Positions 1 to 5,878 of a DNA stretch of 6,198 bases are shown here, piece after piece. The notes beneath the pieces are model-generated. The model did not search any database. It worked only from the letters and a program-made list of their open reading frames with translations, and had not been told where the DNA came from. The DNA comes from Candidatus Krumholzibacteriia bacterium (GTDB lineage Bacteria; Krumholzibacteriota; Krumholzibacteriia; Krumholzibacteriales; Krumholzibacteriaceae), in assembly GCA_028706585.1 (NCBI GenBank), contig JAQTVX010000139.1, positions 1 to 6,198 on the forward strand, read 5' to 3'. Position 1 is the stretch's first letter, and each line of letters starts with the position of its first letter. The translations under genes and the position numbers were made by a program.

Positions 1-2197
1 CTCGTATGCTCTCAAGATCACGCACGTGAACCCCCTCAGGCACAATTTGTTCTTCGAGCGATTTCTCAACCCCGAACGCGAGCATCTCCCAGACTTCGAC
101 ATAGATTTCGGCACGGACGACCGCGAGGAGGTGCTCCGGTACATTTTCAGACGCTACGGCGCCGAGCGCGTCGCGATGATCGGCACCTACTCGACGCTCA
201 AGGCGCGCGCGGCGATCCGCGAGATCGCAAAGGCGCTCGGCATTCCCGAGGGAGAGGTGGATCCATTCATCAAGCGACTGCCGTACTTCGCGTCGGTCGA
301 TCAGCTCGAGGAGGAGTGCGCGATCTCGCCGGCCTCGGCCGACATCCCTTTCGACCGCGAGCCGCTGCGCACGATTCTCAGGCTCGCCGTGCGCATCGGG
401 GAGTTCCCACGCCACATGGCGACGCACCCGTGCGGGCTCGTCATATGCCCCGAGCCCATCACGAACTTCATCCCGCTCCAGCGCGGGGACAAAGGCTACG
501 AGATCACGCAGTGGTCGATGCACGAGGTCGAGGCGGCGGGGCTCCTGAAGGTCGATATCATCGGACAGAAGGGGCTCGCCGTCATCGCCGAGGCGGCCGC
601 GATCGCCGCGGAGAACGAAGGGCGCCCGCTCCATCCAGAGCGGATCGATTACCTCGGCGACCGGGCGACGCGCGAGGCGCTGCGCGCGGGGCGCACGGAA
701 GGGTGCTTCTACATCGAGTCGCCCGCGATGGTCCAGCTCATCAGGCAGGCGCGCTGCGACGACTTCGAGGTTCTCACGGCGCTGTCGTCGATCATACGCC
801 CGGGCGTTTCGAGCTACGGCGGGAAGCGCCAGTATCTCCACCGGCACCTCGGGCTCGAGCCGGTGACGCTCGTCCATCCCGCGCTCGCTCCGGTGCTCGC
901 CGACACGTGCGGCTGCCTCATATACCAGGAGCAGGTGATACGCATCGCCGTCGCGGTGGCCGGGATGAGCTACGGGGAGGCGGACGGTCTGCGCCGATGC
1001 ATGGCGTACAAGAACATCGACGGCGAGACAATGGCGAGCTACCGCTCGTCATTCATGCGCGGGGCGCTCGCGCGGGGAATCGGCGAGGAGACGGCGGGAG
1101 AGATATTCCGGCAGGTAGCGTCGTTCGCGGGCTACGCCTTCTGCAAGGCGCACTCGGCCTCTTTCGCGCTGGAGTCTTTCGAGAGCGTCTACTGGAAGAC
1201 GCACTACCCGGCCGAGTTCATGGCGGCGGTGCTCTCGAACGGCGGCGGGTATTACTCGCAGAGCGAATATCTCGAGGAGGCGCGGCGCATGGGGCTCGAG
1301 GTGCTCCCCCCGTGCGTGAACGAGAGCCGGCTGCGGCACTACGGCCGTGGCCGCGCGCTCCGCATCGGGCTCATGCAGGTAAAGGGGCTTTCCCTCGGGA
1401 CGGCTGAGAAGATTGCGGCCGCTCGGCCGTACCGGTCGCTTGGGGATTTTCTGGAGAAGGTGCCGGCCTCGCGCGACGAGGTCGAGACGCTGATACGCTG
1501 TGGGGCGATGTCTGCGTTCGGGCGAACGCGGCCGGAGCTGCTCTGGGAGCTGCGCCTGCTGCGGCCGCCGGCCGCGGGCGGCGCGGGAGATGGCGCGAGG
1601 CCGGGCGCGCGCAAGGCGCATGGCTGCCGCGCGGGCGTCGTCGATGCGCGCGAGCTCATCCGACGGCTGCCGCGCATTCCCGAGTATGATCTTCCCCGCC
1701 GCATCGCCCTCGAGCTCGAGACGCTCGATTTAGCGGTGAGCGGCCATCCGCTCGAAATGTTCGGGCCAGGTGTTGTGGAGGTTGTTGATGCGAGACTCGA
1801 TGGAAGGGGCGTCGACGAGAGGACCGGCGGGCGACGTCTCATCCGCTCCATCGATCTCCCGCGCCGTGTCGGCGAGGAGGTCGCTATCATCGGCTGGAAG
1901 GTGACCTGGAAATCGACGCGCACCATGAAGACTATGGAGGAGATGATCTTTGTGACGTTTTCGGATCGGTGGGGGAGATTCGAGGCGACGTTTTTCCCCG
2001 AGGCGTATCGCCGCGCGGCGCGGGTGCTCGCGCGCGGCCCGGGGCCATTCCTCATCCGCGGCCGCGTCGAGAGCGAGCTGGGGGTGGAGAGCCTCACGGC
2101 GGATGAAGTGATCTGCTGCTTTACTCGTTCGGGTGAGAAGGAGCACTTTCCTGCACCGGCTTCTTTTTCAAACAGACGAATTCCCGTACGCTCATGA
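1..2197 (+). CDS. dnaE: DNA polymerase III alpha subunit, DnaE family (C-terminal part; 5' end outside window)
   Basis: This is the catalytic subunit of a C-family DNA polymerase, which adds dNTPs to a primer in the cytoplasm. The reading frame is open from base 2 and the first residues (SYALKITHVNPLRHN) already match the family, so the GTG at 26 is internal and the real start lies upstream. Visible in order: the palm motif PDFDIDF with two metal-binding aspartates (codons at 98 and 104); the third catalytic aspartate in LLKVDIIG (codon at 554); the fingers motif AFCKAHSASFA (about 1136-1168); a helix-hairpin-helix stretch (about 1360-1530); an Ala/Gly/Arg-rich linker (about 1565-1630); and an OB fold (about 1840-2110). 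The protein ends about 30 residues after the OB fold, with no obvious E. coli-type tau-binding domain. Motifs such as PRHMATHPCG, TQWSMHEVE and GCFYIESPAM resemble the secondary or error-prone DnaE branch (DnaE2/ImuC-like) more than the main replicase; this is an inference. An imuB-like partner, if any, would lie outside the window. Confidence 0.95.
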   Translation, partial: SYALKITHVNPLRHNLFFERFLNPEREHLPDFDIDFGTDDREEVLRYIFRRYGAERVAMIGTYSTLKARAAIREIAKALGIPEGEVDPFIKRLPYFASVDQLEEECAISPASADIPFDREPLRTILRLAVRIGEFPRHMATHPCGLVICPEPITNFIPLQRGDKGYEITQWSMHEVEAAGLLKVDIIGQKGLAVIAEAAAIAAENEGRPLHPERIDYLGDRATREALRAGRTEGCFYIESPAMVQLIRQARCDDFEVLTALSSIIRPGVSSYGGKRQYLHRHLGLEPVTLVHPALAPVLADTCGCLIYQEQVIRIAVAVAGMSYGEADGLRRCMAYKNIDGETMASYRSSFMRGALARGIGEETAGEIFRQVASFAGYAFCKAHSASFALESFESVYWKTHYPAEFMAAVLSNGGGYYSQSEYLEEARRMGLEVLPPCVNESRLRHYGRGRALRIGLMQVKGLSLGTAEKIAAARPYRSLGDFLEKVPASRDEVETLIRCGAMSAFGRTRPELLWELRLLRPPAAGGAGDGARPGARKAHGCRAGVVDARELIRRLPRIPEYDLPRRIALELETLDLAVSGHPLEMFGPGVVEVVDARLDGRGVDERTGGRRLIRSIDLPRRVGEEVAIIGWKVTWKSTRTMKTMEEMIFVTFSDRWGRFEATFFPEAYRRAARVLARGPGPFLIRGRVESELGVESLTADEVICCFTRSGEKEHFPAPASFSNRRIPVRS

Positions 2198-2485
2198 CCA
2201 TGGAATTTAGAGTCACGATGATTCAGGCTTGCCATAATAGCAAATTGATGGACTCGACCTGTGTCCGGCGGTCGGTCGCGGCTGGGCTTGTGTTAAGTGA
2301 CATTTAGAAGGTGATTGACGCCTTCTTTGGGATTATGATGTCTGCTGCTAAATTGCTGTTTCTGCTCGGGGGTTTCACATAAGGGTGCACAGAAAACTGG
2401 TCCGACAGGTTCGCCAATCTTGGAGGCACAGACGTTTTCATCGGTATTGTCTTGGCGGTCGAGCGACGATGGGATTGGAAGAGGT
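2198..2485. other. Intergenic region, 288 bases
   Basis: No supportable gene lies between the polymerase stop and the next start. Base composition drops abruptly from the very GC-rich polymerase gene to a more balanced mix, marking the left edge of the accessory block. The stretch holds a weak hairpin (2306-2326) and a 15-codon frame at 2335-2382 without a ribosome binding site. No convincing sigma-70 promoter was found: a CATAAT hexamer at 2233-2238 has no matching -35, and TTGACG at 2315 is only 13 bases from TATGAT. Confidence 0.6.
2306..2329 (+). terminator. Weak terminator-like hairpin after dnaE
   Basis: The arms AGAAGGTG (2306-2313) and CGCCTTCT (2319-2326) pair over eight positions, one of them a G-U wobble, around a five-base loop ATTGA. 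Only a very short T run (CTTTGG) follows. It lies about 110 bases after the polymerase stop. The stem is modest and the U tract poor, so intrinsic termination here is possible but unproven. Confidence 0.25.
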
Positions 2486-2956
2486 ATGAGCACGGCACAG
2501 ATTCCTGACAGGCCGCCGCTCTGGCGCATGCTTTGTATCCTGGTGTTCGCAGTGGTCTTCTCTGCCGTAGTATCGCGGGTTGTCGGCACGGCGCTCGCCG
2601 AATGGGAGTCCTCGCTCCTCGCTACAAGGGGGGTTGGTGCCACGGCGGCTACCCTGTGGTTGGGGGCTTGGGGTGTTTCCGCGATGATTTGGGTGATCGT
2701 CGGTCTGGTCTGGGTGAAGTCATTGTCGCGGTGGCGGCAGTGGGCCACGAAAGGCCTGGCGGTGGCCATCGCGGCGTCCGCGATCGCCAACTTCGGCCCC
2801 GGCCAGTTCGGAAGCAGACTTCATGGCGAGGTAGCCCAACGCTTCATGGTTCTTTACTGGGCCACTATTGGAGTCGCTGTCGAGGCTGTAGCGGTCTTCT
2901 GGTTGACGAGGACGTACAGGCACGGGAAAAGCCGTTCAGCCGCGGGGCCGGCTTAG
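2486..2956 (+). CDS. Four-helix integral membrane protein, function unknown (156 aa)
   Basis: I do not recognise a family. Four hydrophobic segments are visible at about residues 16-36, 55-77, 87-103 and 119-141, joined by short loops. The N-terminus (MSTAQIPDRPPLWR) is polar and the C-terminal tail (RTYRHGKSRS) is basic, so both ends are probably cytoplasmic. The loop between helices 3 and 4 (GPGQFGSRLHGEVAQR) is Gly-rich and polar. The ATG at 2486 was chosen because a GGAAGAGG purine run lies just upstream, although the spacing is tight. A TTG at 2420 would add 22 residues but lacks a ribosome binding site and codes for a polar extension unlike a signal peptide. It lies alone, with 288 bases before it and 66 after it. 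No catalytic motif is visible, so no function is proposed. Confidence 0.7.
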   Translation: MSTAQIPDRPPLWRMLCILVFAVVFSAVVSRVVGTALAEWESSLLATRGVGATAATLWLGAWGVSAMIWVIVGLVWVKSLSRWRQWATKGLAVAIAASAIANFGPGQFGSRLHGEVAQRFMVLYWATIGVAVEAVAVFWLTRTYRHGKSRSAAGPA

Positions 2957-3022
2957 GCTCGAAGCGCGTACACGGCAGACGGTTACATCCTCAAGATTAG
3001 CACGGTTCCTGGAGTCGATCCG

Positions 3023-3772
3023 ATGAAATCCGCGCATGCTTATCATGAAGAAATTCTCCGGGAGATCGAGAAGGTTGCTGCCAGAGAAAAAGTGCCGCTG
3101 AAAAAAGACGGTTTTCGCTACGTCGGCACGACCAAGCCCGGTTACTTTCTTCGCGCGGCCGCCATCCGCGAGATCTTCAGCGGCTTTTCCAAACGTCACC
3201 GAGACCTGTCGACGGCGGAATTTGGCAAGCTGCTGGACTCATTGTCGCTCGGCAGAACGTACGACGAATTCATCGCCATCGGCCTGTTGCTCGGCGCATA
3301 TCCAAAGCTGCGGCGTTTGCTCGATCCGCTCTGCATGAACGGATGGCTGGAGCACGCGCAGGGTTGGGCGGAAGTGGACGTGATCTGTCAGTCCAGCTTC
3401 ACCGCCGACGAAGTGCTTTCCGATTGGAAAACGTGGAAAACCTTGCTCGGCGCTCTTGCCGAGAGCGAAAATGTCCACAAGCGGCGCGCGAGCTTGGTGC
3501 TGCTGACTAAACCTCTGCGCGAGTCCAACGATCCGCGCCTCGCGCGCATGGCGTTTGCGAATGCGGACAAGCTCAAGCACGGGAAAGACATTCTCGTCAT
3601 AAAAGCGTTATCATGGATCTTGCGTTCGCTTATCAAGTATCATCGCGCTGAGGTGGAGGCATACTTGGACGCGAACGCGGATACATTGCCGAAGATTGCG
3701 ATACGTGAAACGCGATACAAGCTGGTTGGGGGAGTGAAGAGGAAGACGAGCCAACGGACATCTCCAACCTGA
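3023..3772 (+). CDS. AlkD-like DNA alkylation repair protein (HEAT-repeat DNA glycosylase family)
   Basis: The 249-residue all-helical protein matches the AlkD/DNA alkylation repair family, whose members excise alkylated bases such as N3-methyladenine and N7-methylguanine by holding DNA in a curved HEAT-like solenoid. Comparing remembered motifs with Bacillus cereus AlkD: GWAEVD gives Trp115 and Asp119 (matching catalytic Trp109 and Asp113), HKRRASLVL gives Arg155 (matching Arg148), and KALSWILRSL gives Trp198 (matching Trp187). All key positions are present, so the enzyme should be active. The N-terminus is basic. The length is close to the family norm. The ATG at 3023 has GGAG at 3011-3014, eight bases away. 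The last dozen residues (VKRKTSQRTSPT) are read over sequence that, in the next frame, looks like a methyltransferase remnant, so the tail may be newly acquired. The bacterium may use it alongside the upstream DnaE-family polymerase in coping with DNA damage, but they do not form an operon. Confidence 0.9.
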   Translation: MKSAHAYHEEILREIEKVAAREKVPLKKDGFRYVGTTKPGYFLRAAAIREIFSGFSKRHRDLSTAEFGKLLDSLSLGRTYDEFIAIGLLLGAYPKLRRLLDPLCMNGWLEHAQGWAEVDVICQSSFTADEVLSDWKTWKTLLGALAESENVHKRRASLVLLTKPLRESNDPRLARMAFANADKLKHGKDILVIKALSWILRSLIKYHRAEVEAYLDANADTLPKIAIRETRYKLVGGVKRKTSQRTSPT

Positions 3773-3861
3773 TCTATCTGTTCTTCGGGGGCATGGAGAA
3801 GCCCGGCCCGGGAGGCAACGTCCACTACGGCTGCGTTTTCCATGTACCCCAAGTAAGATGA
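3742..3861 (+). pseudogene. Possible 5' remnant of a SAM-dependent methyltransferase gene
   Basis: In frame 1 the bases encode DEPTDISNLIYLFF, then GGMEKPGPGGNVH, then a stop at 3859-3861. Several class I methyltransferases begin with a similar element: hydrophobic residues ending in FF, then M/L-E/P-R/K-x-GPGS, then T-x-x-A-L, just before the SAM-binding motif. The match stops after the VH codons; shifting by one frame from about 3821 gives STTAAFSMYPK and a stop at 3852-3854, which fits the usual continuation slightly better and hints at a frameshift. No ATG or GTG opens this frame (a stop lies at 3706), it overlaps the alkD-like 3' end, and the SAM-binding core is missing. I read it as what is left after deletion of a methyltransferase gene. 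The family call rests on a short motif recalled from memory. Confidence 0.3.
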
Positions 3862-3909
3862 ATTGATATATCCTATGTGCAGGCGGGCCATTGACGAACG
3901 GAGGACAGA

Positions 3910-4098
3910 ATGGACGGGAGATATGCAAGCATCGGCTTTGTGACCTTCCTGTTCGGGATCTTCTGCGCATATTGGGCGCAGACGACCAATCGCAACGCGT
4001 GGCTCTGGTTCTTCTTCGGGCTGCTCTTGGCGCCGATTGCCGGCCTCGTGCTGCTCTACAAGAACTCCAACGATCGCAAGGCGTCCAAGGCGGTCTGA
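3910..4098 (+). CDS. Small two-helix membrane protein (62 aa), function unknown
   Basis: A strong ribosome binding site GGAGG (3900-3904) lies five bases before the ATG, which supports real translation of this short frame. The product has a short polar start, a first membrane helix at about residues 6-23, a polar turn AQTTNRNA, a second helix at about 30-50 rich in Trp and Phe, and a basic tail KNSNDRKASK. That layout predicts a helical hairpin in the inner membrane with both ends in the cytoplasm. Similar two-helix proteins with a W-x-Q...N-x-x-W-x-W-F...P-I-x-G pattern occur as uncharacterised proteins in many bacteria, from memory. It is first of three small membrane protein genes in a row, with 48 bases to the next. 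No function can be inferred. Confidence 0.75.
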   Translation: MDGRYASIGFVTFLFGIFCAYWAQTTNRNAWLWFFFGLLLAPIAGLVLLYKNSNDRKASKAV

Positions 4099-4146
4099 TA
4101 AGAGGACGCGTCTTTCTGGCCTTTCAGCAAGGGAGCACATTGTCAC

Positions 4147-4386
4147 ATGAACTCACAAACATACATCGCGGTAGCTATCGTAGTTCTGGCTGTCGTCGCC
4201 TTTCTGGTTTTTGTCGTACGCAAGGGCAAGAGAAAAGGCAGACTCACTCCATTGGCCGGTCTTGCATTTGCATTTATCCTGGCGGGGCTTTTCTTCGGCG
4301 ATAACAGGGTAGTCGGCTATGGTCTTTTGGGAGTGGGAGTAGTTCTGGCGGTTATTGATATTTTCAAAAAATCAATGGCTGGGTGA
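4147..4386 (+). CDS. Small three-helix membrane protein (79 aa), function unknown
   Basis: Hydrophobic segments lie at about residues 6-24, 35-51 and 56-73. A strongly basic loop RKGKRKGR follows helix 1 and by the positive-inside rule should be cytoplasmic, which places the N-terminus outside. The short loop GDNRV joins helices 2 and 3, and the protein ends with IFKKSMAG. The ATG at 4147 follows AAGGGAG (4129-4135) at about 11 bases, rather long but acceptable; there is no better start. Comparable small proteins, with a basic cluster followed by LTPLAGLAF and a final V-I-D-I-F-K-K, are known to me only as conserved hypotheticals. Second of three neighbouring small membrane protein genes. Confidence 0.72.
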   Translation: MNSQTYIAVAIVVLAVVAFLVFVVRKGKRKGRLTPLAGLAFAFILAGLFFGDNRVVGYGLLGVGVVLAVIDIFKKSMAG

Positions 4387-4415
4387 CTTGGGCGTGCGCG
4401 GCCACGGGGCTCAAG
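4387..4415 (+). other. Hairpin directly after the 79-aa gene
   Basis: CTTGGGC (4387-4393) pairs with GCTCAAG (4409-4415) through seven positions, including one G-U wobble. An inner GTG/CAC pairing is also possible around the loop. It begins at the base after the stop codon. No T run follows, so it is not a classical intrinsic terminator; it may protect the 3' end of the message or be chance in GC-rich sequence. Confidence 0.25.
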
Positions 4416-4456
4416 ACCAGACCGAATAGAGATTTCGGGAGACAGGCGCAAAGTGC

Positions 4457-4464
4457 GAGGTGAT
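4457..4464 (+). promoter_or_regulatory. Ribosome binding site that decides the 73-aa start
   Basis: GAGGTGAT is an eight-base match to the complement of the usual bacterial 16S rRNA 3' end. The GAGG core lies eight bases before GTG 4469. It overlaps the alternative GTG at 4460 and lies only two bases from ATG 4463, which makes those starts unlikely. Confidence 0.6.
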
Positions 4465-4468
4465 GTCC

Positions 4469-4690
4469 GTGAATAGGCTTAGAAGGAATATATGGATTTC
4501 TCTTGTGCTTGGAATATTGTCGCTGTTTTCGATGGTTATCTGTGTCTTGGCCCTGCAAGACATATTTCATGGAGAGAGTGATCTCTCGCTGGAATGGCGA
4601 ATTGTGCGGCTTGGCTTCTCAATTATTTTTATTTTCAATGTGTTTGCTGCCATTACTCTCGTCCGCTTGCTCAGGGCGAGAAGCGATTGA
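4469..4690 (+). CDS. Small two-helix membrane protein (73 aa), function unknown
   Basis: The protein starts with a basic stretch (NRLRRN), then a membrane helix at about residues 8-29, a polar acidic loop (DIFHGESDLSLEW), a second helix at about 46-66, and a basic end (VRLLRARSD). Both termini should be cytoplasmic, with the acidic loop outside. GTG at 4469 is preferred over GTG 4460 or ATG 4463 because the near-perfect Shine-Dalgarno sequence GAGGTGAT has correct spacing only to it; the alternatives add three or two residues and do not change the picture. No family is recognised. Third of the small membrane protein genes, 82 bases after the previous stop and 60 bases before the next gene. 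Confidence 0.68.
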   Translation: MNRLRRNIWISLVLGILSLFSMVICVLALQDIFHGESDLSLEWRIVRLGFSIIFIFNVFAAITLVRLLRARSD

Positions 4691-4750
4691 GGCGCCATAC
4701 TCGCAGGTGAGCTTTTCGTTGCCTGGAACCGGTATATCGAGGAGACATAG

Positions 4751-5176
4751 ATGAAAACAAAAGTGGGTCTGTGGATCGACCATAGGAAGGCTATTGTCGT
4801 GGCTGTTACGGACAAAGGGGAAGAGACAGGGCTGATAATATCGAAGGCAGAAAAACAGCTGCGGCGTTCTGGCGATTCGCCTCTTCATGGTCCCTATGAA
4901 GCACGGCAGGTACCTGCAGATGACAGCCGCCAGAGAGCTCGTACGGGACGTCTCAACCTCTATTACGATGCGGTCATTGCCTGCATTCGTGATGCGGAAT
5001 CCATCTTGATATTCGGTCCAGGCGAGGCGAAGGGCGAGCTGAAGAAGCGTCTTGAACGAGACAACCTTGGCGGACGCATCGCAGCTGTCGAGACGGCTGA
5101 CAAGATGACGAATCGTCAGATTCTGGCGAAGGTGCGAAGGCGCTTCGCCGAGAGACGTTCGGCAATAAGATCGTGA
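4751..5176 (+). CDS. Conserved hypothetical protein with eRF1 domain 3/L7Ae-like C-terminal motif (141 aa)
   Basis: A soluble protein of a conserved, uncharacterised bacterial type. The visible landmarks are VGLWIDHRKAIVV at residues 5-17 (a beta strand with the conserved WIDH), a polar middle, LNLYYDAVI at 68-76, ILIFGPGEAKGEL at 85-97, and VETADKMTNRQI at 113-124, then a basic helical end. The GPGEAK-then-helix element and the VE-x-ADKMT strand-helix resemble the C-terminal domain of archaeal/bacterial eRF1-like (baeRF, 'host attachment') proteins, which share a fold with ribosomal protein L7Ae. A role in translation or RNA binding is therefore possible but only inferred. No GGQ-type peptide-release motif is present, so it is not a release factor. 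GAGGAG (4739-4744) is six bases before the ATG, a strong start. Length looks complete. Confidence 0.8.
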   Translation: MKTKVGLWIDHRKAIVVAVTDKGEETGLIISKAEKQLRRSGDSPLHGPYEARQVPADDSRQRARTGRLNLYYDAVIACIRDAESILIFGPGEAKGELKKRLERDNLGGRIAAVETADKMTNRQILAKVRRRFAERRSAIRS

Positions 5177-5222
5177 CTGAGCCACGCGACACGCTTCTCG
5201 AGCGGACGAAGAGCACGTTAGG

Positions 5223-5266
5223 ACGTAGGTGACGCCGGCGTTCAAGAACGTAGGATCTGATGTAGG
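5223..5266 (+). repeat. Short repeats and palindrome ahead of the HNH gene
   Basis: ACGTAGG occurs at 5223-5229 and 5248-5254, with the variant ATGTAGG at 5260-5266 touching the start codon. Between the first two lies a perfect 10-base palindrome ACGCCGGCGT (5232-5241). The arrangement could be an operator for a regulator or a structured leader, or could be chance. The AGGA within the second copy is also the best candidate ribosome binding site for the following gene. Confidence 0.3.
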
Positions 5267-5815
5267 ATGCCCCCGAAATTTGTAAAAACCATTCGGGAAG
5301 AGATACTCTACGAATACGCCAAGTTGATCTCTCGCTCCGCCTTCAGAGGCGGATTGGAGCGAGCTTTCGTCACGGACAGGTTCAAAGAGCTGCGGGATGG
5401 GCATATAACCGTGTCTGGGACGAATCGCGAATGGCAAAGAGAACAGGAACTACCAAAGCTCTGCGTCTTTTGCGGCTCGGAGGGCGAACTTCAAGCGGAC
5501 CACCTTATCCCCAGAAGCAGGGGCGGCAAGGATGAGTCCGACAATCTGGTCCTGTCATGTCGAACCTGCAACGCATCTCGGGGTGACAAAGGAGTTTTTG
5601 AGTGGCTTGGCTTGGAGAAGAAGGACAGTCTTCACAGACTCGTGGCTGGAAAGTATCTCAAGCAGCTTCACGATCTTCATGAAGCGAGAGAAACCCTCAG
5701 CATTGATCGGGTTACGCTCGTGCAATTATGCCCTTCATGCAAGAACAAGCATGCCTGCATCGAATGGAATAAGGTCGAAGAATTGACATGCTTCTGCCTT
5801 GAAAGTATATTCTGA
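5267..5815 (+). CDS. HNH endonuclease family protein with additional cysteine cluster (182 aa)
   Basis: The core is a classical HNH (beta-beta-alpha metal) nuclease: CVFC (Cys66, Cys69), ADHLIPRSRGG with Asp78-His79, Asn93 in SDNLVLSC, and CRTCN (Cys98, Cys101, Asn102) followed by SRGDK. The two CxxC pairs bind a structural zinc, and His79 with the Asn residues should form the metal-dependent DNA-cutting site. The N-terminal 60 residues (IREEILYEYAKLISRSAF) are helical. After the nuclease comes KYLKQLHDLHE and a second cysteine group, CPSC (155, 158), Cys164 and CFC (175, 177), possibly a further zinc site. Stand-alone HNH proteins of this layout, about 180 residues, are scattered through bacteria and archaea; their biological role is not known to me. 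The ATG at 5267 has only AGGA (5252-5255) upstream at 11 bases. No methyltransferase or restriction partner, intron or intein is adjacent. Confidence 0.88.
   Translation: MPPKFVKTIREEILYEYAKLISRSAFRGGLERAFVTDRFKELRDGHITVSGTNREWQREQELPKLCVFCGSEGELQADHLIPRSRGGKDESDNLVLSCRTCNASRGDKGVFEWLGLEKKDSLHRLVAGKYLKQLHDLHEARETLSIDRVTLVQLCPSCKNKHACIEWNKVEELTCFCLESIF
5783..5811 (+). promoter_or_regulatory. Probable sigma-70-type promoter for the membrane fusion protein gene
   Basis: TTGACA (5783-5788), a perfect -35 hexamer, is separated by exactly 17 bases from TATATT (5806-5811), which matches the -10 consensus at five of six positions. Transcription would start near 5818, just past the HNH stop codon, leaving a leader of about 60 bases before the ATG at 5879. 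The promoter lies inside the last codons of the HNH gene. Confidence 0.6.
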
Positions 5816-5878
5816 TGTTCTTTCGCAACGATTATTTGGGCCAGAGGCTCGAGTGGATAGAAGATAAGGAAGTGGGCA

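Noticed and set aside
316..1407. A 363-codon open frame inside the polymerase gene on the + strand
   Set aside because: It overlaps the clearly recognised polymerase in another frame and its Arg/Ala/His-rich translation has no motif; typical by-product of GC-rich coding DNA.
1339..2235. A 298-codon open frame on the - strand
   Set aside because: Opposite the polymerase C-terminus; Ser/Arg/Pro-rich translation without recognisable domains or ribosome binding site.
2315..2339. TTGACG and TATGAT as a promoter for the 156-aa gene
   Set aside because: The spacer is 13 bases, too short for sigma-70 recognition, and it lies inside the hairpin region.
2335..2382. A 15-codon frame with a hydrophobic stretch (MMSAAKLLFLLGGFT)
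   Set aside because: No ribosome binding site upstream and far too short to judge; likely chance.
2293..2790. A 165-codon open frame on the - strand across the gap and the 156-aa gene
   Set aside because: Low-complexity Thr/Ala/Pro-rich translation, while the + strand frame has clear membrane helices and a ribosome binding site.
3640..4146. A 168-codon open frame on the - strand
   Set aside because: Covers the alkD-like 3' end and the 62-aa gene; the + strand frames have better start signals and plausible products.
4354..4376. AT-rich inverted repeat ATTGAT/ATCAAT resembling a terminator stem
   Set aside because: It lies within the last codons of the 79-aa gene, is weak in base pairing and is not followed by a T run.
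4619..5437. A 272-codon open frame on the - strand
   Set aside because: Runs across three supported + strand genes and their gaps; no motif seen in its translation.
5267..5815. HNH gene as part of a CRISPR effector, intron or intein
   Set aside because: No repeats, RuvC motifs, splicing motifs or interrupted host gene are visible next to it.
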